A DNA stretch of 64,000 nucleotides from assembly GCA_029204225.1 (NCBI GenBank), contig MU832109.1:1-64000 (forward strand), given 5' to 3'. This stretch comes from Diphasiastrum complanatum (taxonomy: Eukaryota; Streptophyta; Lycopodiopsida; Lycopodiales; Lycopodiaceae). The stretch's first letter is position 1. Every line of letters starts with the position of its first letter. The notes under the pieces were generated by a model. It was not told the DNA's origin, searched no databases, and saw nothing but the letters and a program-made list of their open reading frames with translations. Below, in pieces: positions 1 to 14,600 of this stretch. The position numbers and the translations under genes were made by a program.

Positions 1-1633
1 GTTCTAAAAATCATCAGAAAAGGAAGGTAAAATATATAGTTTGAAAAATAAATTGGAAAATCTAACAGACAGCAGACTACATATGGGATCTTACAGGCTC
101 AAATTTGAAACTGAGGGCAGCAGGCCTAGAACCCGACATATGCATAGTCATCATATTTGACACATCAACTTTCCAATGCTACAGGTTTGAATTGTAAAGT
201 GTTTAAATTAGTGTTGGCTGTTTGCTGCAGGCTTCTACAATATTTTTTAGGATCATATACATTTCAACATACTGGTATGACAAACTTTGGCATGCTCAAT
301 TATTTGCACATGAGTGAGACACATTGGGGAGGTACGATGGCAACATTGGTAGGGGATAACATAAGCTGTGTTGGCAGTGTCTTTAACCAAAGAATAAGAT
401 TTTTGTATTCAAAACTACAATTGTAACGTCAAAAACGTGTGCTTTGACAATTTGAAAACCGTGAAAAGATGTGGATGCCTTTGCCAAGTCCTACAAAAGA
501 AAAACACATTATAAAATCACAACATATTGCATCGTAGTTTACATAATTTCTGGTTCATTACAATCAAACCTTTGTAATCCATGTCAGGGGTCTTAACATT
601 CAAGAACAGTATCAAATAAGGTCACAAGTAACCTTTAAATTGTTAAATTTTTAAAGCTCATTACCACTGACGTCATTGCACGCAATAAGGTAATGGAAGC
701 AGTTTCAAAATCGACACATGGAATCTTGGCCTGTAGAGGCATGAAAATGGCTCTCGAGTCAACAAACTTCCAAGAACTAATTGTCCTTGCAACTACAATA
801 AGAACAGACTTCACTAAATTAAATACAGAATTTCTATGTCATTTTAGGCTTGCCAACAAAGCATCAATAAGTGTAGGCCATTTCGAAGCCATACTCAAAG
901 CTCATTCTCGTCACAGGCAGCAAGGTTTTGCAGGACATTATCTTTTATGATTAAAGCTGATAAAAAATGAGTCTAAACTGTCCTAAACTGTCTCCAGCTG
1001 TTGAAAAGAGCAATAAGAATTATGTACAAAGTGTAGGTGCATGCGCACATGTATTTGTACAGTTGTATTTGTGTGTGTGTGTGTGTCTGTATCTGTGTAT
1101 GTGCACGTGCACTCACATGCCCTTTCAAGCCATTTCACATGATGGGTGACATGTAAGAAGACACATTGTCAAACAAGGCAAAAATAACGGTGCGCACCAA
1201 ACGGCAACTCAGGTATCAGCCTCATACGTCAAGATTCCTGATTTGAAAAAAAGGCTAATGTTCACTCAATTCTGCATAGTTACGCGTAGAGGAACCTAAT
1301 AGTGTATAGAACAATAGTCCTGCTTTGAAACATATACAACCAAACGTTGGCGCACTAGATCCTTGCTTCAACTTGGTCACTATCAGTTATGTTAACATAT
1401 GCCTTTCAGCCTCAAAGTAGGCTTTCAGCATGGAATGAGAATTTTAAACCCTACAAGAATCCACCAACTACACAGGCAGCTGCACCGTTGATTGCTCAGA
1501 AGATACAGGTATAAAAGGTGACGAAGAAACTTCATCTCCTTCCATTGGCTCTACCACTTGTGGATATGTTGCTGATTTAACATGCTGTATGTCCCATCCT
1601 CTCTGAGGGGGAACTTCAAAAGAAGGTTTGACT
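1..1633. other. 3' flank and probable 3' UTR of the BAR-like gene; no other gene seen
   Basis: I see no coding region with family resemblance here. The part next to 1633 should include the 3' untranslated region of the minus-strand gene whose stop codon ends at 1634. A short GT run lies at about 1069-1087. The short open frames in this stretch have no recognisable domain and no exon-like splice context. Confidence 0.5.
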
Positions 1634-2611
1634 TTAAGATATCTGCGGTGGTAGGGGAAGAGGAGCTGCATGTGACAAACTGGAACCAGAAGGAATTTGA
1701 ACAGATTTTATTGGTACTCCAGCAGCTGAAACAAGGCTTTGCTTTTTCGACTTCTCAGAATCAGAACAAGGAGGGGGAGCAGGAAGCTTATAAAGTTCAC
1801 TTATATGAGGAGGTGAACAGGAAGGAGGTGTTCTGGGTAAAATGAAAGGATGAACTCCGGCAGGCAGACCTAAAGGGCCTGACTTGAAAAAAGCCTCTAA
1901 GTGCACATTTGATGTGGGTGGTAGCACAATAGGCTTTGGTATACTGACCTTGCCAGCAGACCAATAATTCCCCATAGGAGTCAATGGTCCTGATTGGCTG
2001 TATCTTTTATTAAGTAGACGAGCAGGGCCAGAACCATGTCTCTGGGAAACCTGTGACAGGATAGGACCATCAAGCTTGAAGGATGCCAATTTTTCGTGTG
2101 CCAATAAAGGTGGCAGAGGCACTGATGCACTTACAGAAAATTGTGGTGGAAGGGGTTGCAAATTATGTCCTGACATGCTGACGTGGCTCTTTATGAGAGC
2201 TGAAGAAGTACCAGATTCAGCCTTGGTTAACATCTCTGTATTACAGTCTTCTGCCACTGAGCGTTTAACCATGCCTTGATCCTCTGGGTACTCTATGTAA
2301 GAAGTCTCGAGCTCACCAGGCAGCTCTCTTATGGTTCTTCTGATAGTCAAAGGAGATGCAGATGTGCCATAAGTGGTAATAGAATGTGGAAATTCTTGGT
2401 CTCGTTTGGGATTTGAACTCACTTGTGTAGAAGATTTTAGATCAGAAGCCTTGATATTCTGGAATGAGCTTTCTCTCAACAAGTTCTGAAATGTCTTGAC
2501 TATATCACCTTGAGGGAACTCAACAGAAGTAATAGGAACGGATTCGCTGCCATCATGATCCAACCAAGCTGCTAGGGACTCATCGTCAATGATCTTTTCC
2601 TGAGTAATTGT
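1634..2611 (-). CDS. Exon 9 (last) of BAR-like gene: Ser/Pro-rich tail
   Basis: The minus-strand acceptor ends ...ctgttgcag before ACAATTACT, and the frame opens with TITQEKIIDDESLAAWL. The exon carries the low-complexity tail with YSQSGPLTPMG, FKSGPLGLPAGVHPF, SPPHISELYKLPAPPP and the terminal LSHAAPLPLPPQIS, then a TAA stop. The SGPL repeats, the 'ISEL-LP-PP' block and the 'HSAPL'-like C terminus are hallmarks of the At2g33490 family. The upstream open frame (MGFLLQ) is intronic read-through. Confidence 0.85.
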   Translation of the reverse strand, partial: TITQEKIIDDESLAAWLDHDGSESVPITSVEFPQGDIVKTFQNLLRESSFQNIKASDLKSSTQVSSNPKRDQEFPHSITTYGTSASPLTIRRTIRELPGELETSYIEYPEDQGMVKRSVAEDCNTEMLTKAESGTSSALIKSHVSMSGHNLQPLPPQFSVSASVPLPPLLAHEKLASFKLDGPILSQVSQRHGSGPARLLNKRYSQSGPLTPMGNYWSAGKVSIPKPIVLPPTSNVHLEAFFKSGPLGLPAGVHPFILPRTPPSCSPPHISELYKLPAPPPCSDSEKSKKQSLVSAAGVPIKSVQIPSGSSLSHAAPLPLPPQIS

Positions 2612-5600
2612 CTGCAACAGAAAACCCAAAACTATCAGTTCTGACTTCTAACATATAGAACTGGCTTAGGGCATTGCAAGCTGTTGGATAGCTTGTTTGG
2701 AAAAGATTCATAATTTCAACAGCCAGATCTAGCTGCAACAGTTAAGGGCATAACAAAATTTTCTACTCTGTTATAGAAAACTTTGTGAAAAGTAACTGAA
2801 GTGAAATGAAATATTCCTCAGCCTTTCACAGAAAACTTAAACAAGTATAGCTCAAGGAAGCCAGGCTACAGAAACGTCTGAGCAAACTGACAACTAGATG
2901 CTTTGCCCAAAAATGAAAAATAATGTGAAAAGCCATTTGAGGAATGCCTATCATAGCAGTAGGTTGAGTAGCTTATCAGTTTCACTAGATAGCCTTCAGT
3001 TGTACGGTAGGCATAAATATCCTGGTACTTAGAAAATTCACATGTACAAATAAATCAGGAGGTTCAGAAAGGCTTACGTAATTTTTGCATGCATTTGTGT
3101 ACATGAGAGGGGCAAAGAGAGAACCTGCTCCAGGCTACTCGAGCTTATTGAGTCATCATGTTCATTTGAAGTTGCCATCACATTGCCAGTTGGATCCCTC
3201 CCATCATCCGAATCGTTATTATGGTTGTTGAAATAGATTCGGTGATCTATCTTGCTTTCTTGTGCCACTAAATCGATGTAAGGTTCAATTTTACTCACAG
3301 ATGCAAAAGCCTTCCGAAATAGATGCACCTGCACAACATATCCTATGTCAGACATCAATGCCGAATACATATGTTTTGGCTAAGGAGTTCTCTAAGGCAA
3401 AGTTAGGTGCTCAAGCGCTTGACTTCCTGGTGCATAATCTACTTCTACAGGCTAATTTGAAAGCCAATAATTTTCTAGATTTTTTGATAGTTAGTTACTG
3501 CGAAAATTTATGGGTTCCACTCTCTCGAGTACCAATTCATGCCCTTAAGCATTCAAGGAAAATGAGTTAGTTCAACCATGGGCATAAATGTAAATGTGAC
3601 ACAGACATACCACACATTGATTCTGTTCTTTATCCATATTGAAAGAACAGCGATGAAGAATTAGGAAATCTTCACCTGATAACTTGTGGAAGTTGACAGA
3701 TAGTCATGCCTTCAAAAGTAGCTGAAGTTTCAATGTAATTGTCAACCACAAAAACATAAGGAGTTTCTTTTTCAAAATTAGGAAGAGAAAGCTTGCATAA
3801 CAAACAATCAATTTGTGTGACGATGTACAGTTGACTAGCGAACTTATAAATTTGTATAAGATTGGCACATGCCATGAACAAGTACTGAAGAACCCATTGA
3901 AGGTTCTTTAACAGAAATGCCTTCACCTTATTTGCAATGGTAGGTTAAGACTGAAAAATGGATAGAGAAACTATGTTCAGCTGTCATTCAAAGAGATGGG
4001 CTAGCCTTGAAGACTGATCTGTGCATTCACTCAAAGAAACAGGCCAGAAAAAGATTCATGCAAATAATAAACCTAATTCCATTGCAAATGAGTGGTCAAA
4101 CGATCAGTCACTTCTTAAGTTGCACCTCTCAAAGGAACTGTGTTCCTAAATTTGACCAAAGCTCCCCAGCTCCTTCCCATTCATTAAAGTTACAAGAACA
4201 AAGACGTACTGGAAACAAGCTACAAAGGTTATCTGAGTGACCGCATGAAAAGTATAGCTGGCAACAACAGGAAGATTGCTTCAACAATCTTTTCTGTGTG
4301 AAATATTTTTTAAGTAACATCAAAAGGGAATAGTCTCAAGTGCTTGTGCCAGTAGTTATTGATGTTTCGATTAAACGTGTGAAACTTTTATTGCTATGTA
4401 GCTAAAACATGCTCACTGAACAAATGCTGGCAACCAAGTCTATCAACTAGCAATAGTAATATCACAGTTGCTACATTAACATACTTTGGCTTATAAGTTT
4501 TCAAATTTGTCACTTGAAAGTTGAGCCGCTTCATTTGTGTCTATTCTGTTCAGACTTCATAGCCAATTCTTGTTGAACCAGATCATATATGCTAATGTGA
4601 TCACTGTATGAAGTTTGAACTTGCGACAGAAAAAATATTTTTCAAGCGGGAGCTCCTTAGACAGTTCACACATTCTTAAACTTTGACATTAGCAAAGGAA
4701 TAAACTCCATATACAAAGAAAATGGATCTACGTTGATTGCAGGTTCGGCATTGAATTTTATCAGCAATCATCAACAGAAACGAACCAGCAAGTAAACCAC
4801 GAATAACATGAAAACGTAGTTCCCATCTATATGTAATAGGTTCATTTCAAACAGTGCATTTGTTTCTAATCTATTGAAAGTGAAAAATAAAAAACCACAA
4901 GAATTGATTGAATGTTCCACGCCTACAGAATGTGTTTTGCTTTGTATGTACAGAATAAATGTGGAACCAAAAAACCCTAGAACAGGTATCAATAAAGAAA
5001 ATGATCTACCTGAAGCTGTTAAGTAATGATAAGATCAGTCAACTATTTGGAAAGTAGACATATAGCTCTAATTGGCTTGCTAGGATTCTAACCTGTGCAG
5101 TATGATGCCGTGACACCTTTGTAATGATGTTGTGGAATCGTCCCTGTTCCAGGGAGAGCACACGACAATCCACAGACATTGCCAGTTCATCAAACTGATG
5201 CTTTGCTGTCTGTAATTGCTGTTCAGCAAAAATTTCACTCTTTCGATTCTTAGGTCTCCCCTTCGTAAGTTGCAAACGAAGATGATCATAAACACCCCTG
5301 CAAACATTCTAGTCAACGACAGTACTAACTACATGTATCCAGTTGCTTCCTAAAGCCAAATACAAGCATGGGCTTACCAAAATGGATCAAACACACTTTG
5401 CTTAGGAAATTTTTTTGGACTGACCTTTTTTCATCATACTTGAGCTTTGTTTCCTGCAAAATCATAATGAAAGTTCAATAAAACATAGGAAAGGCGGTAT
5501 TTCAGAAAAAAAGCCACAATGTTGGCATACTAAACAGCCAAGATCCAAAATAGCATGCTTCCTTGCCGGAAGCATAAATTCTAGCCATTCTAATCAAGGA

Positions 5601-8600
5601 TGTTTCAAAATGTTCCATTCTAAACTCTGTAGACCCACCCCTAACATTCAAACCAACTTTCTCTTATTTTAACTTAAGTCAGTCTAGATTCAGCTGGTAC
5701 TACTTCATTGCATGACTAAATAGTAGAGCAAGAAGCATGGATACAACTTTTAGTACAGTTTAGACTCTGAACAGAAACTGAGCATGTCCATAACTTGAAA
5801 GATGTGCAGCCACATGGAGGTTGGTATGTATATGACAAAAAAAAACCAGCCAATAACAGAGAATGGGACATGTGACCAGTGGCATGGAAGTCTGCCATTA
5901 TAAGTAGAAAATCATAGAAGCTAAACCAACTTGTACTGCTCCTCACAATAACATACCAAAAGCAATAGTTTCATAGCATTGGAACATCGTTCCGTACACG
6001 TCCCATATCTACTTCAATTTATTTTAAGTTCGTAACAAGCTGCATGTGTCCATGATCATCCACGCTAATGGATTGTGGGCTTCTCACCTACCCTTGGGCC
6101 TCGTGCAAACCCAGTTTATCATGGGTTTGTTTTTGGCAGAAAGCTAATCACCACTTCAAATTTTCAAATAATGAATCTTCCTAAGAAGCCTTCATCTTTG
6201 TTCATGCAGCAAGAAATGCCTCCACACACTTCATCAAAAGGGTTGAGAGATTCGATTGTATGGAAAACATGGAGTTCCAAACAGTCCTATGGTGTGCAGT
6301 TCAGAGCTTCTTCAGCTAATGGGAGACAATCAACATGAGGTACTTCTTTGTGACTTACAGTTTGTTTTCAATGACTCTGCTTTCAATAATGTGCATCATG
6401 AAATTAAAAATTTAGATGTTTTGTTAACTGAATTTAATGATTTTTTTTTATAATCTACCTAACAATCAACATGAGGTACTTCTTTGTGACTTACAGTTTG
6501 CTTTCAATAACTCTGTTTTCAATAATGTGCATCATGAAATTAAAAATTTAAATGTTTTGTTAACTGAATTTAATGATTTTTTTTTATAATCTACCTAACA
6601 ATTTGCCGCCCAATAGAGAAGTAGATCATGCAATTAACCTAGTAACCAGTACAACACTTACAGCCAAGCCACCTTATCGGGGTTATAAATAACTAAACAG
6701 TTAATTGAATATCTAAATAAGGGTGAAATTAAACCAAGTAGTTCACCTTGAGTAGCACCCCCATCCTGTTAGTTAAAAAGAAAGGGTGGGGGTCTATGTG
6801 CTTATGTGTAGACTACATAGCTTTAAACAAAGTCACAATTAAGAATAAGTACCCTATGCCTCGGGTAGACGAGGTATTTGATCAACTCGATGGGGTTAGA
6901 TATTTGAATGAAATATATTTGAGGTTGGGATATCATCAAGTCCACATCAAAGTGGAAGATGTCCCAAAAACAGCGTTCAGAACTCGTCACGGTCATTATG
7001 AGTTTAAGTTGATGTCGTTTGGGCTCACCGATGCTCCGACGACGTTTATGACCATGATGAACAATGTTCTTTAGAGATATTTAAGATGATGATACTTTAG
7101 TTTATAGTAAAACTAAAAAAGAGCATCTGGCTCACCTCAGAAAGGTGTTCCGTTTGCTCATAAAGCATAAATTTGCAAAGAAACCTAAATGCAAATTCTT
7201 TACCAGAGAAATAGCGTATTTGGGTCATATAATCTCAAAAGATGGGATTAAGATGGATCCTAATAAGGTCAAGGCCATATTCAATTCGCCAAAACCGACT
7301 AGTATATCAGACGTTCAGCTTTTTCTTGGTCTTTCGAGATATTACCGATGATTTGTCAAGGATTAAGCTCAGATAGCAGTTCCCATAACAAATCTTCTCA
7401 AGGGGAAGGGAAAGGAGTTCATTTGGGGGCCAAAGCAACAAGAGAGTTTTGACGCTCTCAAAACAGCTTTGGTTACGACACCAATACTCAAAGTCGTAGA
7501 CCCAAGTCAGCCTTTTGTGGTCAAAACATGTGCTAGTGACTTTGCGGTATGTGCGGTGTTGAACCAAAACGGAGGGCGAATGGCGTTCGAAAGTAAAAAG
7601 CTCGAGCCAGCCCAAACTAGATACAACGCTTATGAAAAAGAACTTTTTCCATAATTCACGCCCTTAAGACTGGAGACACTATTTGTACGGGCTAAATTTG
7701 AGATTCTGATTGACCATGAAAGCCTTTGGGAAAAGCTCGATGGGCTAAATTAATGCAAGAATTTGACTTGTTTGTCAGATATAAGACGAGTAGAATTCAA
7801 CACAGTGGCATATGCTCTTAGAAGAATGCCAATGGTAAATGAATTAAGTTTTACCCAAAAAGTAATGAGTTACTCAAGTCCTTGAGAGGGAAATGTAAAA
7901 ATGATGTGTATTTCTCCATAGACTAGGAAACAATCCAAGACAAAGATGTACAGACTTCTACACCAATTCCTAGGGCTAGGAAAGATTCATATGACAACTT
8001 TCGTTGAGGATGGAGAATACGCCATATTGCGTTGAGGATTCTGAGTCTATAGGACCCAAGCATAACATCATGGTTGAGGGATCTAGTTCTCAAGGATTTG
8101 AATGGAAACAATATTCCATTCAGGATGAGTATCTAGTTTACAGAAACAAAATATGTGTTCCCAACTCTGCTACACACTACAATCTAACCTCTTCCAAGCT
8201 ACTGACTGACACTGCAATTCTGATAATAAAAAACAAACAGTAGACAATGTTTAACAGCATACAACATCTGAAAAACAACGGAACTTGTAACTATTGTAAT
8301 CAAGCTTTACATCATTCACAGATTGCACACGTCGGGCAGAATGCGGAAATCATCTATTATCATCAATAAGTTTTACATCATAACTTTGGAGCGCTATCCA
8401 CAAGAGAGTCTCTCTCTCTCAAGAATAGCGAGTGTCGCTTACTAGCTCACACTCCTCTTTCATCTCATCAAGTTTCTCTCTCTCGTTGATCCTATATATA
8501 AAGGAACGGAGAGATGATTAATTTAATCAGCAGTAGTCAAAAGAAGTGTTTTACGTTAATCCTAACTACTTCTTGTTGCCCGTTGTTGTCGTCCGTGCTT

Positions 8601-11600
8601 CGTGTTGCTTGCTCTGGTGCTTCGCTGTCCATTCACGTACTGGGAGAGTGAAGATGCGGTGCTATCGCAACCACATGTTGACCGCAGCTAAAGCCATTGC
8701 GGTTCCTTCGGCGTCGTGAACTTTTGCTGCGTGAGCGTGAAGTCTTCATTGAAAGTTACCACAACTGTATACTGACCGCAACTGACGCTTGTGCGGTGCC
8801 TGGGCGGTCCATTTCCTTCATGTGTTGAAACCGCACGTAGACCATATGGGTTGACCTGCGGTGTCCCGGCGGTGCCTCGGTGGTATGTCCACTTTGCATA
8901 GTGACCGCAGATAGACCGAATACGAAACTCCTACGGAGTCTGAGCGGTGCCTCGACGGTGTCTTGCGGTGCGTTAGCGGAGCCTTGGCAGTATCTTGACG
9001 GTATTGCCAATGTAGAAAAATCAACATCTACTCCATGAAAGAGATGCAAACTCAACAAGAACATGAGCAAACATCAAACATAAGATATGATGCTGTCGTA
9101 CAAAAACAGTAAGCTACTGTATTTCACATGTGTGGATCCGAAAATAGCATAAAATAAGCATTCTACACACAAGCTTGCAAGATATCACAAATATAGTGCA
9201 CCAATGGATAGATGAACCCAAGAGAACTCATGTATAAATAAGCATGAAGTAAGATAAGAGAGAGAGAATGTGTCTCTTCCCATGAGTGTACAACTATATA
9301 TAGCAGATCCATGACTCATTAATGAGTTTGGTTTCCCTCCATAACAAAAACCCTAGCATTAATGTGGACTAGATTCAAATGTCTCCACATTCAAATTGAA
9401 TCTTCTAAAACTTGTGTACTACACTTTCCCACACTTTCAAAAAGTGTTTATTGAAATGCTTTTAGACTAATATAACTTTGAAAAGTCAAACTCTAAGTCT
9501 AATAAGAAAATTGGCCTCAATTGCCAAATATACAAATATGACCAAAATAGCAAAACTAGTTGAAATTTCTCACACTCCCTCTTCAACTAGTTTTAGCATA
9601 GACTTTGAGAACACTCCAAGTGAAGTCCTATGCTTCATGAACAAGTCCTTTCCCAATGCTTTGGTAAAGACACAAGACTTTGCATCTACCATATGAAATC
9701 TTTCTAGAATAAAATTAGCATACTTCTCTTGACAAATGAAAGTAGATTGAGAAGATCTAATCACTTCTATTTCTAAAATGTAACGCAAATGACCAAGATC
9801 ATGCACCTCAAACTCCTTGTTGAGAGCACTCTTGATATCCTCCACATCTTGGTTGTCTCCACACTCAAGATGATATCATCCACATAGATTAGCAAAATGG
9901 TAACATCATTTCCAGCAAACCTATAATAAAGTGAATGATCATACTCACTCATAACAAAGCCTTGAGAGAGTAAAAAAGTGTTAAGCTTAGCATACGAGCT
10001 CCTTGGTGCTTGCTTAAGGCCATATAAACTCTTTTGTAAAAGAAACACATGATTTGGCTTTGTAGGTGAAATGTAGCTCTCGGGTTGCTCCATGTACACT
10101 TCCTCCTCAAAATCACCATTCAAAAAAGCATTTGTGATATCCAATTGCCATAGATCCCATCCACAAAGAGTAGCAAGAGAGATGATGACCCGAATGCTTA
10201 GGGTGAAAAGGTTTCATCATAGTCAATACCATGTTCTTGAGCATATCCTTTTGCCACCAACCTTGCCTTATGCTTATTGATAGATCCATCTTGGTTTGTC
10301 TTCACCTTGAAGATCCATTTACATCCAATAGCTTTCTTGTCCTTAGGTAACTCCACCAATCTCCATGTTTCATTCTTCATAAAAGCTTGATACTCAAGAT
10401 CCATTGCTTGGATCCACTCCTCTTTGTTCCTTGCTTCATTTACACAAGTAGGTTCATCAAAAGAGGAAAGCAAAGTGTGTACCTCCAACAACTTGCTTAC
10501 CTTTCTCATCATATGTGAGCCTCAAAGGCATATGTTTTTTCCTTGATGTTTTCCTTGGCTTTGGACTTGATGAAGGTTCTTCATCATCACAATCTAAAGT
10601 AGGATCCTTTACATCATCATCAAGAATGTTAGATCCATCCACACCATTATCACTTGAAGACACCTTTGGAATATTCTCCTCATAAAAAAAGACATTTCTA
10701 CCAATAATCACCTTATTAATAGTAAGAATGTAAACCTTGTAGGCTTTACTCACCTCACTATATCCAACAAATATACCTTTCCTTGAAGATGGATCCTCCT
10801 TTGTTCTATCATCAAGAGTTATATTGACATAGCACGTACATCCAAAAGTTTTAAGAAAGACACTCGGCCTCCTCTTGAATAGCATCTCAAAAGGTGTCCT
10901 TCCATCCAATATAGCACTCGGCCATCTATTGCATAGAAAGTTAGCACACAACAAAGCTTGATCCCAAAATGGTTTTGGAAGATTAGCACCTAACCTCATG
11001 GCTTTGGCACTTTCACATAAAGTTCTATTCTTTCTCTCGGCCACTCCATTTTGTTGTGGGTGTCCTTGGAGTTGTGTACTCCCTCTCGATCCCATGCTCA
11101 TCAAAAAAAGCCTTGAACTTGGTAGATATGTACTCTCCACCATTGTCACTCCTCAAGCACTTGATCTTTGTCGAAAATTGGTTCTCCCTTGCATTCTTGA
11201 ACTTCACAAAGACATCATACACTTCATCTTTGTTCTTTAGTAGAAAATCTACTAAAATCATTAATGAAAGTTACATACATCTTAGCTCCACTATTGCTAA
11301 TTGTAGTAATTCCATGAATATCCAAATGTACAAGGCTTTGTAGATCTAGATGTAGATCTAGTATAAGGTAGTCTATGTGACTTTGACAAAGCACAAGACT
11401 CACAAACATGATTGATGCTAATTAAGGATCTTGGAAGATCAATCACAATTTGCTTCTTAGCTATTACCTCCAATGACTTGAAGTTGAGGTGCCCCATCCT
11501 TTTATGCCAAACTTCTTGAATAAGTATTTGCTCACTTGCCACAAATCCAACTTAGTTAGCAATAACACAAGAAACTAGTTTGAACAACTTCTCTTGTCTT

Positions 11601-14600
11601 TTACCTTTTGCAATCAAGACATCCTTCCTTTTGATCATGCAAGCATCTCCATCAAATTCAACTTTGAAACCTTTACTTAGCAATTGACTCACACTAAGTA
11701 AATTCTTGGTAATGGAAGGTATGAACAAAACATGAACATTCCTATTTGTAGAGAGAGAACTAAGAATTGTGCCACTCCCTTTGATTGCACACTCACCATC
11801 ATTGGCCGTGTAGATCACCTTCTTGTCATCTTCATATGCCAACAAAGAAGTGAAGTACTCTTTGTGAAAGTCATGTGTGAGCTTGCACCACTATCAATCC
11901 ACCATGGATCTAGATCTCCATCATTAGCAAGCATACATGAAAGCATCATCATTTGAATTTTGAACATTCAAACCATCTTCATCATGAGTAAGATTACTTT
12001 GCTTGTCTCCTTGATCTCTCTTCTTCTTGTAGCACTCACTTGCAGAGTGTCCTTTGATGCCACAATAGAAGCACTTTAGCTTTGACCTATCTTTCTTTTT
12101 GCCATTTGAAGAAGCCTCCCCTTGATCTTGCCCTTTAGACCAGTTACTTTTGCTTTTGCCCTTGATGAACATAGCCTCCTCTCCAACTTGAGATGTTGAT
12201 GTAGATCCACCTCTTGCTTGAAGCCTATATTCTTCATTGATCAAGATTTCTTGAGGATCCATCAAACTTAGCAAAGTTCTTTGAATGCCAAGACTTTGTA
12301 CAATGTTAGCATGAGCATGCAACAAACCATTAAGAATAACTTGAACAAGCTCTCCTTCCTTAATGCTTTCATCAATTCAAGATTACTCATCATTCAAAGC
12401 TTTCATTCTCAAAACAAAATTATTTGGACTCTCTTCATTCTTTTGTAAACTTTGAAAGATTTGTTTTCTTAGAGTCAACGCTCTAGAAGTAGACTTGGAT
12501 TCATAAAGCTTTTTCAAAGCTTCCCAAGCCTCACTTGATGAAGTACATTTACCAACTTCTATAAGAAGTTCATTGGTAACATTCATCTTTATCATGTGTA
12601 GAGCTCTTTTAGCTCTCTAATCATACCTCAATTGTTCTTGTTGTGTTGATGGCCTCTCCTCCAAACTTACAACAATATCCAAAACATCATTCATCTCAAG
12701 AAGTGATTCCATCCTCACTTTCCACAATGAATAGTTGCTTGAGGTAAGCCTATCAACATGTATCCACTTGATGTAGCCATGTTGCAATGACTTGATCCTT
12801 CTCTTTCAACCTGATCCACTGCACAAAATACTCTTTTGAAATACAACAAATGTTTCCAAAAAGAAATCACAAAGATATGGAACCTCTCAATTCTCTTCTA
12901 GCACTTATATCTAGCAAATCAACACATAGAATGTAGAAATCTTGATCAACCTATGATCTATCCTCAATCTAATGACTCTTGCCACTTCCTAAAATTGAAA
13001 CACACTCTAATGAAGTTCAATAACCTCAAAAAATAGAGATAGGGTTTTGACAAAATCACAAAAGGTTGATTATTTCAAATTCTACATGCAATTGCTAAAA
13101 ACTTGATATAAAATCTTGCCTCAAGTGAGACCTTTCTAATGCATCCAAAATCGGCTATTTCCAGCAACTATGGTGTGAAATCGGAATTCCTCAAGTTCTT
13201 TGAACTGAAATGAGTTTTGATCTACAAAAGATCCAATCTACATATGCAAGAAACTTGATTTTTGAGTAGAAGTCAATCTAGCATGCTCTAGCATTGATAT
13301 TGTTGGAATGTAAATGGAATTGCTTACATTACCATAAGTTACTTTGACCCAAAAGGTCGAGAGTTGTGTAACCATGGTCATTTACTATATTAGGCCTACT
13401 AAACTTAGAGTTAGCTAAGTTAGTATGAAATTAACTTGGTAGGGACTCATGGGTCCACTAGGCCTAATTGTGACACTAAGTACCCCAACTTGACATATTG
13501 GAGGTACCTTATTCTTTCTATGTAACTTATAGAAAGTAGGATAGTCAATAGTCAAGTAGTTGGATAGCCAATAGTCATGAAGTTAGATAGTCATCTTGGG
13601 CTATATATATGTGTGCATCCCATTTGTATGAGACACTTTTGTAAGCAATACTGACTATTCTCCTTGGCTATCCACGAGTTTCTACAAGAGGGTTTCTAGC
13701 CATCTCTCTCTTTCTTTTGAGAATGCTTTGTGTGATTGAATAGTTAAGATCCTGGATCCTTAGGCTTCTATTTCCTACATGGTATCAGAGCCTTTAGGTG
13801 ATCATATTGCTTGCAGGAGGGCGACCAAGAGGAAGCTATCTTCTTCCCCTTTTGGTAGCAGAAAATCATCAAGCTGCTGATATTTGCAGGAGAAGAATCT
13901 GTTCATCTTCTTATAGCTTTTTTGCAGAAAATTGCAAGGCACCTTCACCTATTTGAGAGCTAGCAGTAGGGCGCCCATGCTCAAACCAATTGCATGTGAT
14001 CTTGACTCAATTACATGCTGAAAATTTCATATTTACTTCTTAAATGAAGATACATGTGTTTTACACACATTTCTTGCTGAAATTTCCCTGTTGGTGAGCT
14101 TGGAGTAGGGCGTTACCATTAGCTCTATATGCATATAGTGTGTACTTTTTTTAGCCACAAATTTCTGGTTTTGGTTTTGGCTTCATTCGAAGTCTACCTA
14201 TTTGTGAGCATTCTATTTTTTGTGCAAAAATCAGCCACCTACTTCATTACTTGTTGAGAAAATTGCATGTGGAGTATTGCAATCTATTGTGCTCATACTT
14301 TCAGCTGTGAGGTTGCTGCCTTTAGTAGATTTTGATTTGAAAAGTCTATTTCCTATTTACTACAAGCTGATTTTTCTGTTATGGCTAAAGAATCGGAGTC
14401 TATTGGTTCTTTATTTAATGAAAATAGGCTAGATGGCACAAACTATTCCTTGTGGTGCTACATGAAAAAGAACCTTCTAATTGCTAAAGGTTTGTGAGAA
14501 GTAGTTAAGGGTGACGAAGAGAGGCCGCCTACCTTGGCACCTATTACACCATCTAGAACAACTATTTCATCATCTACGGAGGTGTCTTCCGATGAGCAAA

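Noticed and set aside
3074..3124. Using the strong-looking donor GTAAGC at 3077 for exon 8
   Set aside because: It leaves phase 2 and the acceptor at 2611 then reads into a stop; the GT at 3124 keeps the frame and the family alignment.
8756..9070. Minus-strand Arg/Pro-rich open frames as proteins
   Set aside because: They are translations of the CGGTGCC-rich LTR of Copia X; the same happens at 19826-20276 in the other LTR.
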